Shown: positions 41,253-52,324, numbered from the stretch's first letter. The stretch: 64,000 nt of DNA from Geodermatophilus sabuli (GCF_900215145.1 NZ_OBDO01000005.1:310001-374000); one strand, 5' to 3'. Program-made: numbers and translations. Notes: generated by a model not told the origin, from the letters alone.

Positions 41253-41294
41253 CTGCCCGGGCTGGTGCGTTGCGATGCTGCCGGTCCGGGCAGC
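41252..41294 (+). terminator. Candidate terminator after the CstR-like operon
   Basis: Nine-bp arms GCTGCCCGG (41252-41260) and CCGGGCAGC (41286-41294) overlap the TauE stop codon. The loop is 25 bases. No T run follows, as is common in high-GC actinobacteria. Confidence 0.45.
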
Positions 41295-41395
41295 AGCCGG
41301 GCCGGCGCAGCGACCTCGACCGGCACCCGACCGCCGAGCGCGCCGACCCGCACCCGGTGCGTGGGGTCTTGCGGCCGCGCCCGGAGAGCTCCACG

Positions 41396-41950
41396 GTGAA
41401 CGCTGTGAGCGACCCGCCGACCCCGGTGGACCGGCCGGCGATCGCCGGTGAGATGGACGACGCCCGCGCCCGGCTGCACGCGCTGCTCACCGGTGCCGAC
41501 ACCGCCGATCTGCACCGGGCCAGCAATGGCACCCGGTGGACCAACGAGCAGCTGCTGTTCCACATGGTCTTCGGCTATCTGGTCGTGCGGACGCTGCTGC
41601 CGCTGGTCCGCCTGATGGGCCGGCTGCCGTCGCCGGTCGGGCGCGGCTGGGCCGCGCTGCTGGGCGCCGCCACCGGGCCGTTCCACATCGTCAACTACTG
41701 GGGATCGGTCGGCGCGGCCCGGGTGTTCAACCGCGACCGGATGGGGCCGCTGGCCGACCGGACCATCGCCGCGCTGCAGCACTCCCTGGCGCGGGAACCG
41801 GAGGCGGCGCTGCACCGGGGCATGCCGTTCCCGAGCGGCTGGGATCCGTACTTCGGCTACCTGACGCTGGCCGAGGTCTACCGGTACCCGACCCGACACT
41901 TCGAGCACCACCGCGCCCAGCTCACCCTCCCCGACCGGAGCGACCGGTGA
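41396..41950 (+). CDS. DinB-like four-helix protein
   Basis: A 184-residue helical protein resembling the DinB/DUF664 superfamily. An N-terminal helix (EMDDARARLHALLTGAD) is followed by W-T-NEQLLFHMVFGY (first His ligand), a middle amphipathic region and the C-terminal LAEVYRYPTRHFEHHRAQL with His residues. Such proteins bind a metal through three His and some are thiol-dependent transferases. The GTG at 41396 is preceded by GGAGAG; a second GTG at 41405 is possible. Convergent with the UvrA-like gene. Confidence 0.75.
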   Translation: MNAVSDPPTPVDRPAIAGEMDDARARLHALLTGADTADLHRASNGTRWTNEQLLFHMVFGYLVVRTLLPLVRLMGRLPSPVGRGWAALLGAATGPFHIVNYWGSVGAARVFNRDRMGPLADRTIAALQHSLAREPEAALHRGMPFPSGWDPYFGYLTLAEVYRYPTRHFEHHRAQLTLPDRSDR

Positions 41951-41972
41951 GCACACGGGCCGCCGGCCCGGG

Positions 41973-44384
<2,412 letters not shown>

Positions 44385-44529
44385 CGTGTCTCCATCCGTC
44401 GGCGAGGCCGCTCGTGCGGCCTCCGTCGGCGTCGCCTGGCTCGATCCACCGGCTGCGAGCCGGGCGTGCGGTTCTGTCGTGGGGTCGCTGTCTACCCGAT
44501 CCGGGCCGCCGGCGGCGTGCTGCGACGCC

Positions 44530-44563
44530 CGCCCGGGGCGTCGGCCGGCCGACGCCCCGGGCG
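44530..44563. terminator. 34-bp perfect palindrome, candidate terminator
   Basis: CGCCCGGGGCGTCGGCC (44530-44546) is followed directly by its exact complement (44547-44563), giving 17-bp arms and no loop. It lies 15 bp beyond the stop of the VOC gene (minus strand) and 145 bp upstream of the UvrA-like start, so a transcript stop is the simplest role. There is no T tract. Confidence 0.6.
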
Positions 44564-44578
44564 CGAGCGCCGTGGGGC

Positions 44579-44989
44579 TCAGCGCAGCTCCTGGATGCGG
44601 ACCATGTTCCCGGCGGGGTCGCGGAAGGCGCAGTCACGAACGCCGTACGGCTGCTCGGTCGGCTCCTGGACGACCTCGGTGTCGCCGGCCTGGACCTTCT
44701 CGAAGGTGCCGTCGAGGTCCCGGGTGGCCAGCAGGATCCAGCCGTAGGTGCCCTTCGCCATCATCTCGGTGATGGTGCGGCGCTCGTCGTCGGTGATGCC
44801 GGGGTCCGCGGCCGGCGGTGCCAGGAGGATCGAGGTGCCCGGCTGGTCGGCAGGGCCCACGGTGATCCAGCGCATGGTGCCCCGGCCCACGTCGCTGCGG
44901 ACCTCGAAGCCGAGGACGTCGCGGTAGAAGGCCAGGGAGGCCTCGGGGTCGGTGTGCGGGAGCGCGGTCGTGTGGATGGTGAGGTCCAT
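44579..44989 (-). CDS. VOC-family protein in AraC-VOC operon
   Basis: A 136-residue VOC-fold protein. Module 1 is [21 protein letters not shown] then [11 protein letters not shown]; module 2 ends [21 protein letters not shown]. The AFRDP-GN pattern is typical of the glyoxalase-like proteins encoded with AraC regulators in actinobacteria. The ligand is unknown. ATG at 44989, 5 bp after the AraC stop, so both are in one transcript. Confidence 0.85.
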   Translation of the reverse strand: MDLTIHTTALPHTDPEASLAFYRDVLGFEVRSDVGRGTMRWITVGPADQPGTSILLAPPAADPGITDDERRTITEMMAKGTYGWILLATRDLDGTFEKVQAGDTEVVQEPTEQPYGVRDCAFRDPAGNMVRIQELR

Positions 44990-44994
44990 GCCGA

Positions 44995-45444
44995 TCACGC
45001 TAGGGACGGCGTGCCGACCTGCGCTTCTCGATTCCTGACCGGTCTGCTCACCTGCTTGGCCACGCACGACGGCAGTCCCGCCGTCGCGCTCGCCGCCTCG
45101 CGCCGGTAGACGCTGGGCGGGACGCCGACCAGTTCGGTGAAGCGGGTGCTGAAGGTGCCCAGCGACGAGCAGCCGACGGCGAAGCACACCTCGGTGACGC
45201 TGAGGTCGCCGCGGCGGAGCAGCGCCATCGCGCGCTCGACCCGCCGCGTCATCAGGTAGGCGTACGGGGACTCGCCGTACGCGGCCCGGAACTCGCGGCT
45301 GAGGTGCCCGGCGGACATGTGCGCGCCGCGGGCGAGGGCCTCGACGTCCAGCGGCTGCGCGTACTCCCGGTCGATCCGGTCGCGGACGCGGCGCAGCCGC
45401 GCGAGGTCCCGCAGGTGCTGCGCGGTGGCCGATGAACTGGTCAC
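44995..45444 (-). CDS. AraC-family transcriptional regulator (HTH domain only)
   Basis: A 149-residue regulator consisting almost entirely of the AraC double HTH: RVRDRIDREYAQPLDVEALAR, GAHMSAGHLSREFRAAYGESP, then RRVERAMALLRRGDLSVTEVC, FAVGCSSLGTFSTRFTELVG. It has no separate sensor domain, so it may respond through its partner or other cues. GTG at 45444. It heads the operon with the VOC gene. Repeats upstream may be its binding region. Confidence 0.87.
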   Translation of the reverse strand: MTSSSATAQHLRDLARLRRVRDRIDREYAQPLDVEALARGAHMSAGHLSREFRAAYGESPYAYLMTRRVERAMALLRRGDLSVTEVCFAVGCSSLGTFSTRFTELVGVPPSVYRREAASATAGLPSCVAKQVSRPVRNREAQVGTPSLA

Positions 45445-45488
45445 CTGCGGGATCGTGCCACGTCGCGGCGCTCCGGCCGGACGCCCGC

Positions 45489-45590
45489 AACGGGCACGTG
45501 CCGATGGGGCCGGCCACGGGCACGGTGTCGATGGACGCCCGCAACGGGCACGGTGTCGATGGCTGCCGGCCACGGGCACGGTGCCGGGAG
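45489..45590. repeat. Four imperfect repeats with about 28-bp spacing
   Basis: CGGGCAC starts at 45491, 45517, 45545 and 45573, each within ACGGGCACGGTGTCGATGG or a close variant, alternately preceded by GCCGGCC and GCCCGCA. The block fills the gap between the divergent AraC and MarR genes. Confidence 0.7.
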
Positions 45591-45635
45591 CGGGTACGGC
45601 GCCGCCCGTCCCGGCCGCAAGTACGGTTTCGTTCC

Positions 45636-46127
45636 GTGGCTCAGGAGTGGCTCGACGAGCAGCAGCAGCGGACGTGGCGTGCCTGGCTGACCGCGTCCGA
45701 GCTCGTGCCGCGCGTCCTCGACGCACAGTTGCAGCGGGACGCCGGCATCAGCCACGCCGCCTACGTCGTCCTGGCGATGTTGTCGGAGGCGCCGGGCCGC
45801 AGCCGGCGGATGAGCGACCTCGCCCGCCGGGCCAACCAGTCGCAGAGCCGGCTGTCGCACACCGTCGCCCGGCTGGAGGAGCGCGGCTGGGTGCGGCGGG
45901 AGCGCTCGCCCGAGGACGGCCGCGGCAACGTCGCCGTCCTCACCGACGTCGGCTGGGACGTCGTCCGCGCGGTCGCGCCCGGTCACGTCGCGGCCGTCCG
46001 GGCCGCCGTGTTCGACCCGTTGACCGAGGAGCAGGCCCGGGCCCTCGGGGATGCGCTGGAGCTGGTGCTCCACGGGCTGGACCCCGACCACAGCCTGCGG
46101 GTCGAGCACGGCGCCGACGCCAGCTGA
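45636..46127 (+). CDS. MarR-family transcriptional regulator
   Basis: A 163-residue MarR protein. The winged helix is clear: ISHAAYVVLAMLSEAPGRSRRMSDLARRANQSQSRLS in blocks, then TVARLEERGWVRRERSPEDGRG (wing) and LTDVGWDVVR. Helices at both ends form the dimer. MarR proteins repress nearby genes until they bind small aromatic ligands. GTG at 45636. The LLM oxidoreductase gene follows 129 bp downstream and may be co-regulated. Confidence 0.88.
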   Translation: MAQEWLDEQQQRTWRAWLTASELVPRVLDAQLQRDAGISHAAYVVLAMLSEAPGRSRRMSDLARRANQSQSRLSHTVARLEERGWVRRERSPEDGRGNVAVLTDVGWDVVRAVAPGHVAAVRAAVFDPLTEEQARALGDALELVLHGLDPDHSLRVEHGADAS

Positions 46128-46256
46128 CAGCCGCGGGAGCACCGCAGCCAGGAGCGGACCGGCGCGCGCAGGGCGGTCCGTGTCACCGCGAGCTGAGCGG
46201 GCACTCGGCCGGCTGACCGGGGAAGTCCTGACCGGGCGCGGGCGTTGCCGCCGGTG

Positions 46257-47273
46257 ATGTCCGAGCCGCTGCCGCTGTCCGTCCTCGAGCTGGCCACCGT
46301 CGGCTCGGGGCAGTCCACCGCCCACGCCCTCGCGGCCACGACCCGGGTCGCGCGGACCGCCGACCGGCTGGGGTTCTCCCGCCTGTGGGTCGCCGAGCAC
46401 CACAACATGCCGGCGGTCGCCAGCACGAACCCGCCGGTCCTCATCGCGCACCTGGCCGCGGTGACCGAGCGGATCCGGATCGGCTCGGGCGGGGTCATGC
46501 TGCCCAACCACGCGCCGTTGGTCGTCGCCGAGCAGTTCGCCATCCTCGAGGCACTGCACCCGGGCCGGATCGACCTGGGCATCGGCCGGGCGCCGGGCAC
46601 CGACCAGCAGACCGCCGCAGCGCTGCGCCGCGACCCGGCGGCGTTGTCGGCCGACGACTTCCCCCAGCACCTCATCGACCTGCTCGGCCTCTTCGGCGAC
46701 CCGCGGGTCGAGGGCGGCCTCGCCGAGCGGTTCCGGGCCACCCCCGTGGCGGAGACCGTGCCGCAGGTCGTGCTGCTGGGCTCCAGCGACTTCTCCGCGC
46801 AGCTGGCCGGCCACCTCGGGCTGCCGTTCGCCTTCGCCCACCACTTCGGCGGCCCGAACGTGCTGACCGCCGTCGGCCTCTACCGCGAGACCTTCCGTCC
46901 CTCCTCGGTGCTGGAGGAGCCGTTCACCATCGTCGCGGCGAACGTGCTGGCGGCCTCGACCGAGGCGGAGGCGCGTCGGCTGGCGCTGCCCGGGCAGCTC
47001 ATGCGGCTGTCGCTGCGCCTCAACCGCCCGCGACCGCTGCCCAGCGTCGAGGAGGCGCTGGTCGACCCGGAGCGGGCCGCGGCCGAGGCGATGCCCAGCA
47101 ACGCGATCGTCGGGGACGCCGCCGGCACGGTGGAGCAGCTGCGCCGACTGGCTGCCGACACCGGTGCCGACGAGCTGATGCTGTCGGCGTCCACGCACGG
47201 CGTCGAGGAGCGGGTCCGCAGCCTGGAGCTCGTGGCCGGGGCGTGGGGGCTGCCCGCGCGGGCCGCGGCCTGA
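46257..47273 (+). CDS. LLM-class flavin-dependent oxidoreductase (luciferase-like)
   Basis: A 338-residue luciferase-like monooxygenase with the (beta/alpha)8 fold. Motifs include PLSVLELATVGSGQS at the start, LWVAEHHNMPAVASTNPPVL near 42, GSGGVMLPNHAPLVVAEQFA near 80, and RIDLGIGRAPGTD near 110. This closely follows the YhbW/MsnO8-type subgroup. It uses FMNH2 or F420; the substrate is unknown. ATG at 46257 was chosen; GTG at 46254 is equally possible. Confidence 0.88.
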   Translation: MSEPLPLSVLELATVGSGQSTAHALAATTRVARTADRLGFSRLWVAEHHNMPAVASTNPPVLIAHLAAVTERIRIGSGGVMLPNHAPLVVAEQFAILEALHPGRIDLGIGRAPGTDQQTAAALRRDPAALSADDFPQHLIDLLGLFGDPRVEGGLAERFRATPVAETVPQVVLLGSSDFSAQLAGHLGLPFAFAHHFGGPNVLTAVGLYRETFRPSSVLEEPFTIVAANVLAASTEAEARRLALPGQLMRLSLRLNRPRPLPSVEEALVDPERAAAEAMPSNAIVGDAAGTVEQLRRLAADTGADELMLSASTHGVEERVRSLELVAGAWGLPARAAA

Positions 47274-47276
47274 TCC

Positions 47277-47487
47277 TCAGGTGAGGTGCCTCGGGTAGGA
47301 CGCCGGGTCGCCCAGGACCTGCCGCCAGCCGGCCGTGAGCTCCAGGTCGTCCCAGGCGGCCTCCCGCAGCTCCCGCGGGCCGACCCCCAGCAGCCGGGCG
47401 CCGGGCAGCGCGGCCAGGACGGGGGAGTGGGTGGCGACCACCACCTGCGCCCCGCCGGCGACCAGCTCGGCCAGGCGCAGGACCAGT
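47277..47487 (-). pseudogene. 3' remnant of an AAA-family ATPase gene
   Basis: The minus strand encodes about 69 residues that look like the end of an AAA/ABC-like ATPase: LAELVAGGAQVVVATHSPVLAALPGA (the ATHSP switch motif after Walker B), then LLGVGPRELREAAWDDLEL. The Walker motifs and the rest are absent and no start codon is present. Upstream of about 47490 the sequence has no relation to it. This is a deletion remnant next to the LLM stop. Confidence 0.65.
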
Positions 47488-47554
47488 GACAGTCACCGCC
47501 TGCCGTGAGGGAGGACGCGCCTGGACCAGGTGACCTGATGGTGGCTGGGGACCC

Positions 47555-49075
47555 TCAGCGGCCGAGGTGGCGGTAGCGGTGCAGTCGGCTGCGCAGCCGC
47601 TCGCCGTCGTCCCGCCCGAGCAGGTTGGCCAGCTCCTCACCCAGCACCCGGCCCAGTCGCTGGCAGAACTCCACCGGCTCGTCGGCGGCGTCCGGCCGCT
47701 CGGGCACCACGCGGTCGACGATCCCGGCCCGCCACAGGTCGGTCGCCCGGACCCCCTGCGACGCCGCCATCTCGTCGGCGCGGTCGACGGTCCGGTGCAC
47801 GATCGCCGAGGCGCCCTCCGGCGGCAGCGGACCGAGCCAGCCGTTGGCCGCGGCGAGCACGCGGTCGGCCGGGACCAGCGCCAGCGCCCCGCCGCCGGTG
47901 CCCTGGCCGAGCAGCACCGCCAGGGTCGGGGCCTTGAGCACCACGAGGTCCTGCAGGCAGCGGGCGATCTCGGCGGCCAGCCCGCCCTCCTCGGCCTCCT
48001 TTGACAGCGCCGCGCCCGGGGTGTCGATCAGCGTGACCAGCGGCAGCCGGAGCTCGGCGGCCAGCCGCATCCCGCGCCGGGCCTCGCGCAGCGCGGCCGG
48101 ACCGAGCGGCGCCGACAGGGACTGCCCGCGCCGGTCCTGGCCGAGCACCACGCAGGGCGCACCGCCGAAGCGGGCCAGCGCCAGCAGCAGGCCGGGGTCC
48201 TTCTCCCCGGCGCCGGTGCCGGACAGGCCCACGATGTCGGTCGCCGCCGTCCGCAGCAGCCGCCGGACGCCGGGCCGCTCCTCCCGCCGGGACGCGGTGA
48301 CGACGTCCCACGCGCTGCGGTGGTCCTCCGGGTCGTCGGCGTCGGTGCCGTCCTCCCGCCGGGGCGGCTCGGCGTCGGCGACGTCCCGGTGCCAGGTCTG
48401 CCGGGCGGCCAGCACCCGCAGCGCCCGGTCGGCGACGTCGGCGATCTCCTCGTGCGGGACGACGGCGTCGATGAGCCCGTGTGCGGCCAGGTTCTCCGCG
48501 GTCTGCACGCCCTCGGGGAACGGCTCGCCGTACAGCGCCTCGTAGACGCGCGCGCCGAGGAAGCCGATCGAGGCGCCGGGCTCGGCGATCGTGACGTGCC
48601 CGGTGGAGCCCCAGGACGCCAGCACCCCGCCGAACGTGGGGTGCCGCAGGTACACCAGGTAGGGCAGGCCGGCCTCCTTGTGCCGGGCGATCGCCGCGGT
48701 GATCCCGATCATCTGCAGGAAGGCGACCGTGCCCTCCTGCATGCGGGTGCCACCGGACACCGGTGCGGCCAGCAGCGGCAGCCCCTCGTCGGTCGCCCGC
48801 TCCACCGCGGTGATCAGCCGCTCGGCGGCCGCCACCCCGATGGAGCCGGCGAGGAAGCCGAACTCCCCGGCGATGACCGCCACCCGCCGGCCGCGCAGCA
48901 GGCCCTCGCCGGTGATGATCGCCTCGTCCTGGTGGCTCTTCTCCGCGGCGCGGGCCAGCTCGGCGGCGTACTCGGGGGAGACGTCGCCGACGGTGACGGG
49001 GGAGTCCCACGTCTTCCAGGAGCCCGGGTCGAGGACGAGGTCGCGCAGCGCGCGGGCGTCCAGCGGACGGGTCAC
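47555..49075 (-). CDS. accD3: AccD3-type carboxyltransferase (fused beta/alpha halves)
   Basis: A 506-residue carboxyltransferase closely resembling mycobacterial AccD3. The N-terminal half is ACC-beta-like (GEFGFLAGSIGVAAAERL, PVSGGTRMQEGTVAFLQM, GASIGFLGARVYEALYG). The C-terminal half is ACC-alpha-like (LIDTPGAALSKEAEEGGLA, GQGTGGGALALVPADRVL, PPEGASAIV). The four-Cys zinc finger of bacterial AccD is absent. It could move carboxyl groups to or from biotin or act on malonyl-CoA-type thioesters. It is the third gene of an operon with a MatC carrier and a CoA-transferase, pointing to dicarboxylate use (inference). GTG at 49075. Confidence 0.88.
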   Translation of the reverse strand: MTRPLDARALRDLVLDPGSWKTWDSPVTVGDVSPEYAAELARAAEKSHQDEAIITGEGLLRGRRVAVIAGEFGFLAGSIGVAAAERLITAVERATDEGLPLLAAPVSGGTRMQEGTVAFLQMIGITAAIARHKEAGLPYLVYLRHPTFGGVLASWGSTGHVTIAEPGASIGFLGARVYEALYGEPFPEGVQTAENLAAHGLIDAVVPHEEIADVADRALRVLAARQTWHRDVADAEPPRREDGTDADDPEDHRSAWDVVTASRREERPGVRRLLRTAATDIVGLSGTGAGEKDPGLLLALARFGGAPCVVLGQDRRGQSLSAPLGPAALREARRGMRLAAELRLPLVTLIDTPGAALSKEAEEGGLAAEIARCLQDLVVLKAPTLAVLLGQGTGGGALALVPADRVLAAANGWLGPLPPEGASAIVHRTVDRADEMAASQGVRATDLWRAGIVDRVVPERPDAADEPVEFCQRLGRVLGEELANLLGRDDGERLRSRLHRYRHLGR

Positions 49076-49148
49076 GCCGGCTCCCCGCCGGCGCTCGTCG
49101 ACGTCGTGCCCTGAGGTGCCGCGCCCGTGCGCGAGCTCGCGGGCTCGC

Positions 49149-50327
49149 TCACGACTGCAGCCAGGCGCGGATCGCCTCGTTCGACGAACCCAGCACCGGC
49201 GGGGCGGCGTGGTCGCGTCGGGTCGTCTCGGTCTCCCCGTCCGGTCCGGGCGCGAAGAAGCGCAGCGGCGGGCCGGGCAGCTGCAGCGGGCCGAGCGTGG
49301 CGTGCTCGACGTCGACGAGCAGCCCCTGGCTGAGCGTCTGATCCCAGGTGTAGACCTCGTCGATCGTGCGCACCTTCCCGGCCGGGATGCCGGCGGCGGC
49401 CAGGCGTGCCAGCAGCTCCTCGGGGGAGATCCCGGCGAAGGCGCGCTCGAGCAGCTCGATCACCTGCTGCCGGTTGCCCACCCGCTCGCCGTTGGTCGCC
49501 ATCCCGGGCGCCTCGGGGTCCAGGCCGAACTCGGCGCACAGCTTGCGCCACAGGCCCTCCGAGCCGCAGGACAGCTGCACGCTGCCGCCCTCGCAGTGGA
49601 ACAGGCCGTAGGGGGCGATCGACGGGTGGTGGTTGCCCTGCGCCTGGCCGACCTTGCCGGCCACGGTCCACGCCGTCCCCTGGAAGGCGTGCACGCCGAC
49701 GATCGCGGCCAGCAGCGACGTGCGCACCACCTGCCCGCGGCCGGTGCGCTCACGCTCGAGCAGCGCGGCCAGCACGCCGTAGGCGCCGTACATGCCGGCC
49801 AGCAGGTCGCCGATCGGGACGCCGACCCGCTGTGGGTCCTCCGGGCCGGACCCGGTCAGCGACATCAGCCCGCCCTCGCCCTGGGCGATCTGGTCGTAGC
49901 CGGCGCGGCCGCCCTCGGGGCCGTCGTGTCCGAACCCGCTGATCGCCAGGGTGACCAGCCGCGGGTTGAGGGTCTCCAGGACGTCGGTGCCGAAGCCCAG
50001 GCGGGCCAGGGTGCCGGGGCGGAAGTTCTCCAGCAGCACGTCGGCGCGGCGGATCAGCTCGGCGAGCAGCGCCTTGTCGCCGTCGTCCTTGAGGTCGAGG
50101 GTGATCGACTCCTTGTTCTTGTTGGTCGACAGGAAGTAGGTCGACTCCCGGTCGCCCTGTGCCGGCTCCATGAACGGCGGACCCCACCCGCGGGTGTCGT
50201 CCCCGCTGCCGGGGTTCTCCACCTTGATGACACGGGCGCCGAGGTCGCCCAGCATCATCCCGGCGTGCGGCCCGGCAAGGGCTCTGGTCAGGTCGACGAC
50301 GAGCACGCCGTCCAGGGGTCCGGACAT
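49149..50327 (-). CDS. CaiB/BaiF-type (class III) CoA-transferase
   Basis: A 392-residue family III CoA-transferase. It starts SGPLDGVLVVDLTRALAGPHAGM, with DLGARVIKVENPGSGDDTR and TNKNKESITLDLK following. The catalytic Asp is in VGVPIGDLLAGMYGAYG near residue 170. The end (GIPAGKVRTIDEV, LGPLQLPGPPLRF) matches formyl-CoA/carnitine-type enzymes. It would move CoA between carboxylic acids, probably from succinyl-CoA or acetyl-CoA to the imported acid. It lies 20 bp downstream of the carrier gene and 73 bp upstream of accD3. ATG at 50327. Confidence 0.92.
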   Translation of the reverse strand: MSGPLDGVLVVDLTRALAGPHAGMMLGDLGARVIKVENPGSGDDTRGWGPPFMEPAQGDRESTYFLSTNKNKESITLDLKDDGDKALLAELIRRADVLLENFRPGTLARLGFGTDVLETLNPRLVTLAISGFGHDGPEGGRAGYDQIAQGEGGLMSLTGSGPEDPQRVGVPIGDLLAGMYGAYGVLAALLERERTGRGQVVRTSLLAAIVGVHAFQGTAWTVAGKVGQAQGNHHPSIAPYGLFHCEGGSVQLSCGSEGLWRKLCAEFGLDPEAPGMATNGERVGNRQQVIELLERAFAGISPEELLARLAAAGIPAGKVRTIDEVYTWDQTLSQGLLVDVEHATLGPLQLPGPPLRFFAPGPDGETETTRRDHAAPPVLGSSNEAIRAWLQS

Positions 50328-50347
50328 GGTTCGGGTCTCAGCTCCGA

Positions 50348-51688
50348 TCAGAAGAAGGAGGGGACGACGACGTACGCCAGCCAGGCCAGCAGCGGACCTA
50401 CGACCACGACGATCGTGGCGTACGCCAGGATCTGCTTGTAGAAGCGGTCCTTGTCCACGTCCTGCGCATTGGCCAAGACCAGCGCACCGTTCGTGGAGAA
50501 CGGGCTCACGTCGACGATGGTCGAGGACACGGACAGGGCGACCACCACGCCCACGGCCGCGATGTCCCCGCCCTGCAGGAAGGGCACGGCGAGCGCGATG
50601 GCCACGGCGATGATCGCGACGGACGACGCGAACGCCGACACCACCGCGCCGATGTAGCAGAGCAGCAGGGCCACGAGCAGTGGCGCGCCGATCCCGGTGA
50701 CCGCCTCGCCGACGTAGTCGATGGTGCCCGCCTCCTGCAGCACGAAGACGAAGGTGAGCACCCCGGCGATCAGCAGGATGGTGCTCCAGCTGATCTGGGT
50801 GACCGCGCCCTTGTGCTGCTGCGCGGAGAACAGCGCCAGGACGACGGCGACGGAGATCGAGACGAACCCGATGTCGAGCTTGAAGACCAGCGCCAGGACG
50901 GCGACGACCGCCAGGCCGATCAGCGTGAGGATCTGCTCCAGGCGAACCGGCTGGGCGACCTCGGGGTGGATGTGCTCGTCGTCGTCGCCGCCCACAGCCG
51001 GGCCCGGGGCGGCGCCGTGGCCCCGGACCACGGTGCCGTGGGCGTGCTCGATGTGCTCGAGGGGTCTGGCCGCCACCTTCCGGCCCACCAGTTTCCGGCC
51101 GCCCAGCACGAAGAAGAGCACCAGCGCGATCGCGAGGTTGAAGAACAGGCTGCCGAGGAAGACCTGCAGCGAGGCATCCGGCAGGCCGGCCTCCTCGACG
51201 ATGTCGTTCACCGTGACGCCGTAGACGCTGATGGGGGAGAAGCCGCCGCCCTGCGCGCCGTGGATGACCATCATGCCCATGAGCAGCGGGTTGATCCCGT
51301 GCCGGGCGGCGAAGGTGAGCGCGATCGGGGCGATGATCGCGACGGCGGCGGGGGAGAGAGCGCCGATCGCCGTGAGCACCGCGGTGATGAAGAACATGAT
51401 CCACGGGATGGCCGCCACGTGGCCGCCGACCAGTTTCACCGCGCCGCGGACCAGCAGGTCGACGGTGCCGTTGTTCTGCGCGATCGCGAACAGGTAGGTG
51501 ACCCCGATCAGGGTCAGGACCAGCTCGGAGGGGAAGCCCGCGAGGATCTCGTCGGTGGTCAGCCCCACGGAGAGGGTGCCCACCACGAAGGCGGCGACGA
51601 AGGCCAGCGCGCCCATGTTGATCGGGAGGAACGTCGCGATCGCGAAGATCACGACCAGTGCGAGGATGGTGACGATCTCGGGCGACAT
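50348..51688 (-). CDS. MatC-type dicarboxylate (malonate) carrier
   Basis: A 446-residue transporter with about 11 TM helices. The N-terminus matches the MatC_N region: VVIFAIATFLPINMGALAFV, then LTTDEILAGFPSELVLTLIG and TYLFAIAQNNGTVDLLV. HGAQGGGFSPISVYG and the C-terminal SSTIVDVSPFSTNGALV repeat the ion-transporter superfamily hairpins. A His/Asp-rich loop lies near residues 210-250. MatC-like proteins import malonate or other dicarboxylates. ATG at 51688 (a second one lies four codons upstream). First gene of the carrier, CoA-transferase, AccD3 operon. Confidence 0.88.
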   Translation of the reverse strand: MSPEIVTILALVVIFAIATFLPINMGALAFVAAFVVGTLSVGLTTDEILAGFPSELVLTLIGVTYLFAIAQNNGTVDLLVRGAVKLVGGHVAAIPWIMFFITAVLTAIGALSPAAVAIIAPIALTFAARHGINPLLMGMMVIHGAQGGGFSPISVYGVTVNDIVEEAGLPDASLQVFLGSLFFNLAIALVLFFVLGGRKLVGRKVAARPLEHIEHAHGTVVRGHGAAPGPAVGGDDDEHIHPEVAQPVRLEQILTLIGLAVVAVLALVFKLDIGFVSISVAVVLALFSAQQHKGAVTQISWSTILLIAGVLTFVFVLQEAGTIDYVGEAVTGIGAPLLVALLLCYIGAVVSAFASSVAIIAVAIALAVPFLQGGDIAAVGVVVALSVSSTIVDVSPFSTNGALVLANAQDVDKDRFYKQILAYATIVVVVGPLLAWLAYVVVPSFF

Positions 51689-51730
51689 CTGCGCTCCCAC
51701 GGCAGCGATGACGAAGGCGTGATCACTGTG

Positions 51731-52324
51731 TCAGTGACCGGCCGGTAGCGCCTCCCAGCCGCCCGACGGCGTGACCACCGCGGTGACCCGGTGGTCGTGC
51801 GGTTCGGCGGGCAGGTCGTCGACGAGCTCGTCGTCGAACACCAGCGCCACCACAAGGGCGCCCGGGCGGGCGTGCCGCAGCGCCCGGTCGTAGTAGCCGC
51901 CGCCCCGCCCCAGCCGGACCCCGCTCCGGGACACCGCCACCGCCGGGACGACGACGACCTCCGCGGTGCCGATCGCGGTCGGGCCGAGCCGGGGACCCAC
52001 CGGCTCCTGCAGCCCGAAGCGGCCGGGTGCCAGCCGACCGGTGTCGACGGCCCAGGACAGCTCCCGGCCGGCCGCGGGCACGACCGGCAGCAGCACCCGG
52101 GCGCCGAGTTGGGTGTACGCAGCCGGGAGCCGGCCGGCGCCGGGCTCGGTGGCGTCGGGCACGAACGCGGCCAGCCGGTGGACGCCGGCGAGTCCGCGCA
52201 GCAGTGCGGTGGTGACCGCGGCCGCGGCGGCGGCGCGCTCCGGGGCCGGCCGGGCGGAGCGACGGGCGAGCAGCCGCGTGCGGAACGCGGCCTTGCGGGC
52301 AGCCGCGTCGTCCGCCGGGGTCAC
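51731..52324 (-). CDS. 5-Formyltetrahydrofolate cyclo-ligase
   Basis: A 197-residue enzyme converting 5-formyl-THF to 5,10-methenyl-THF with ATP. The start KAAFRTRLLARRSARP is typical, and the ATP/folate motif VRLGRGGGYYDRAL near 137 is diagnostic, followed by ALVFDDELVDDLPAEPHDHRV. It is divergent from galU, the same arrangement as Rv0992c and galU in Mycobacterium tuberculosis. GTG at 52324. Confidence 0.93.
   Translation of the reverse strand: MTPADDAAARKAAFRTRLLARRSARPAPERAAAAAAVTTALLRGLAGVHRLAAFVPDATEPGAGRLPAAYTQLGARVLLPVVPAAGRELSWAVDTGRLAPGRFGLQEPVGPRLGPTAIGTAEVVVVPAVAVSRSGVRLGRGGGYYDRALRHARPGALVVALVFDDELVDDLPAEPHDHRVTAVVTPSGGWEALPAGH

Noticed and set aside
45489-45590. Regularly spaced repeats suggestive of CRISPR
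   Set aside because: The spacers are themselves similar, only four units exist, and no cas genes are nearby.
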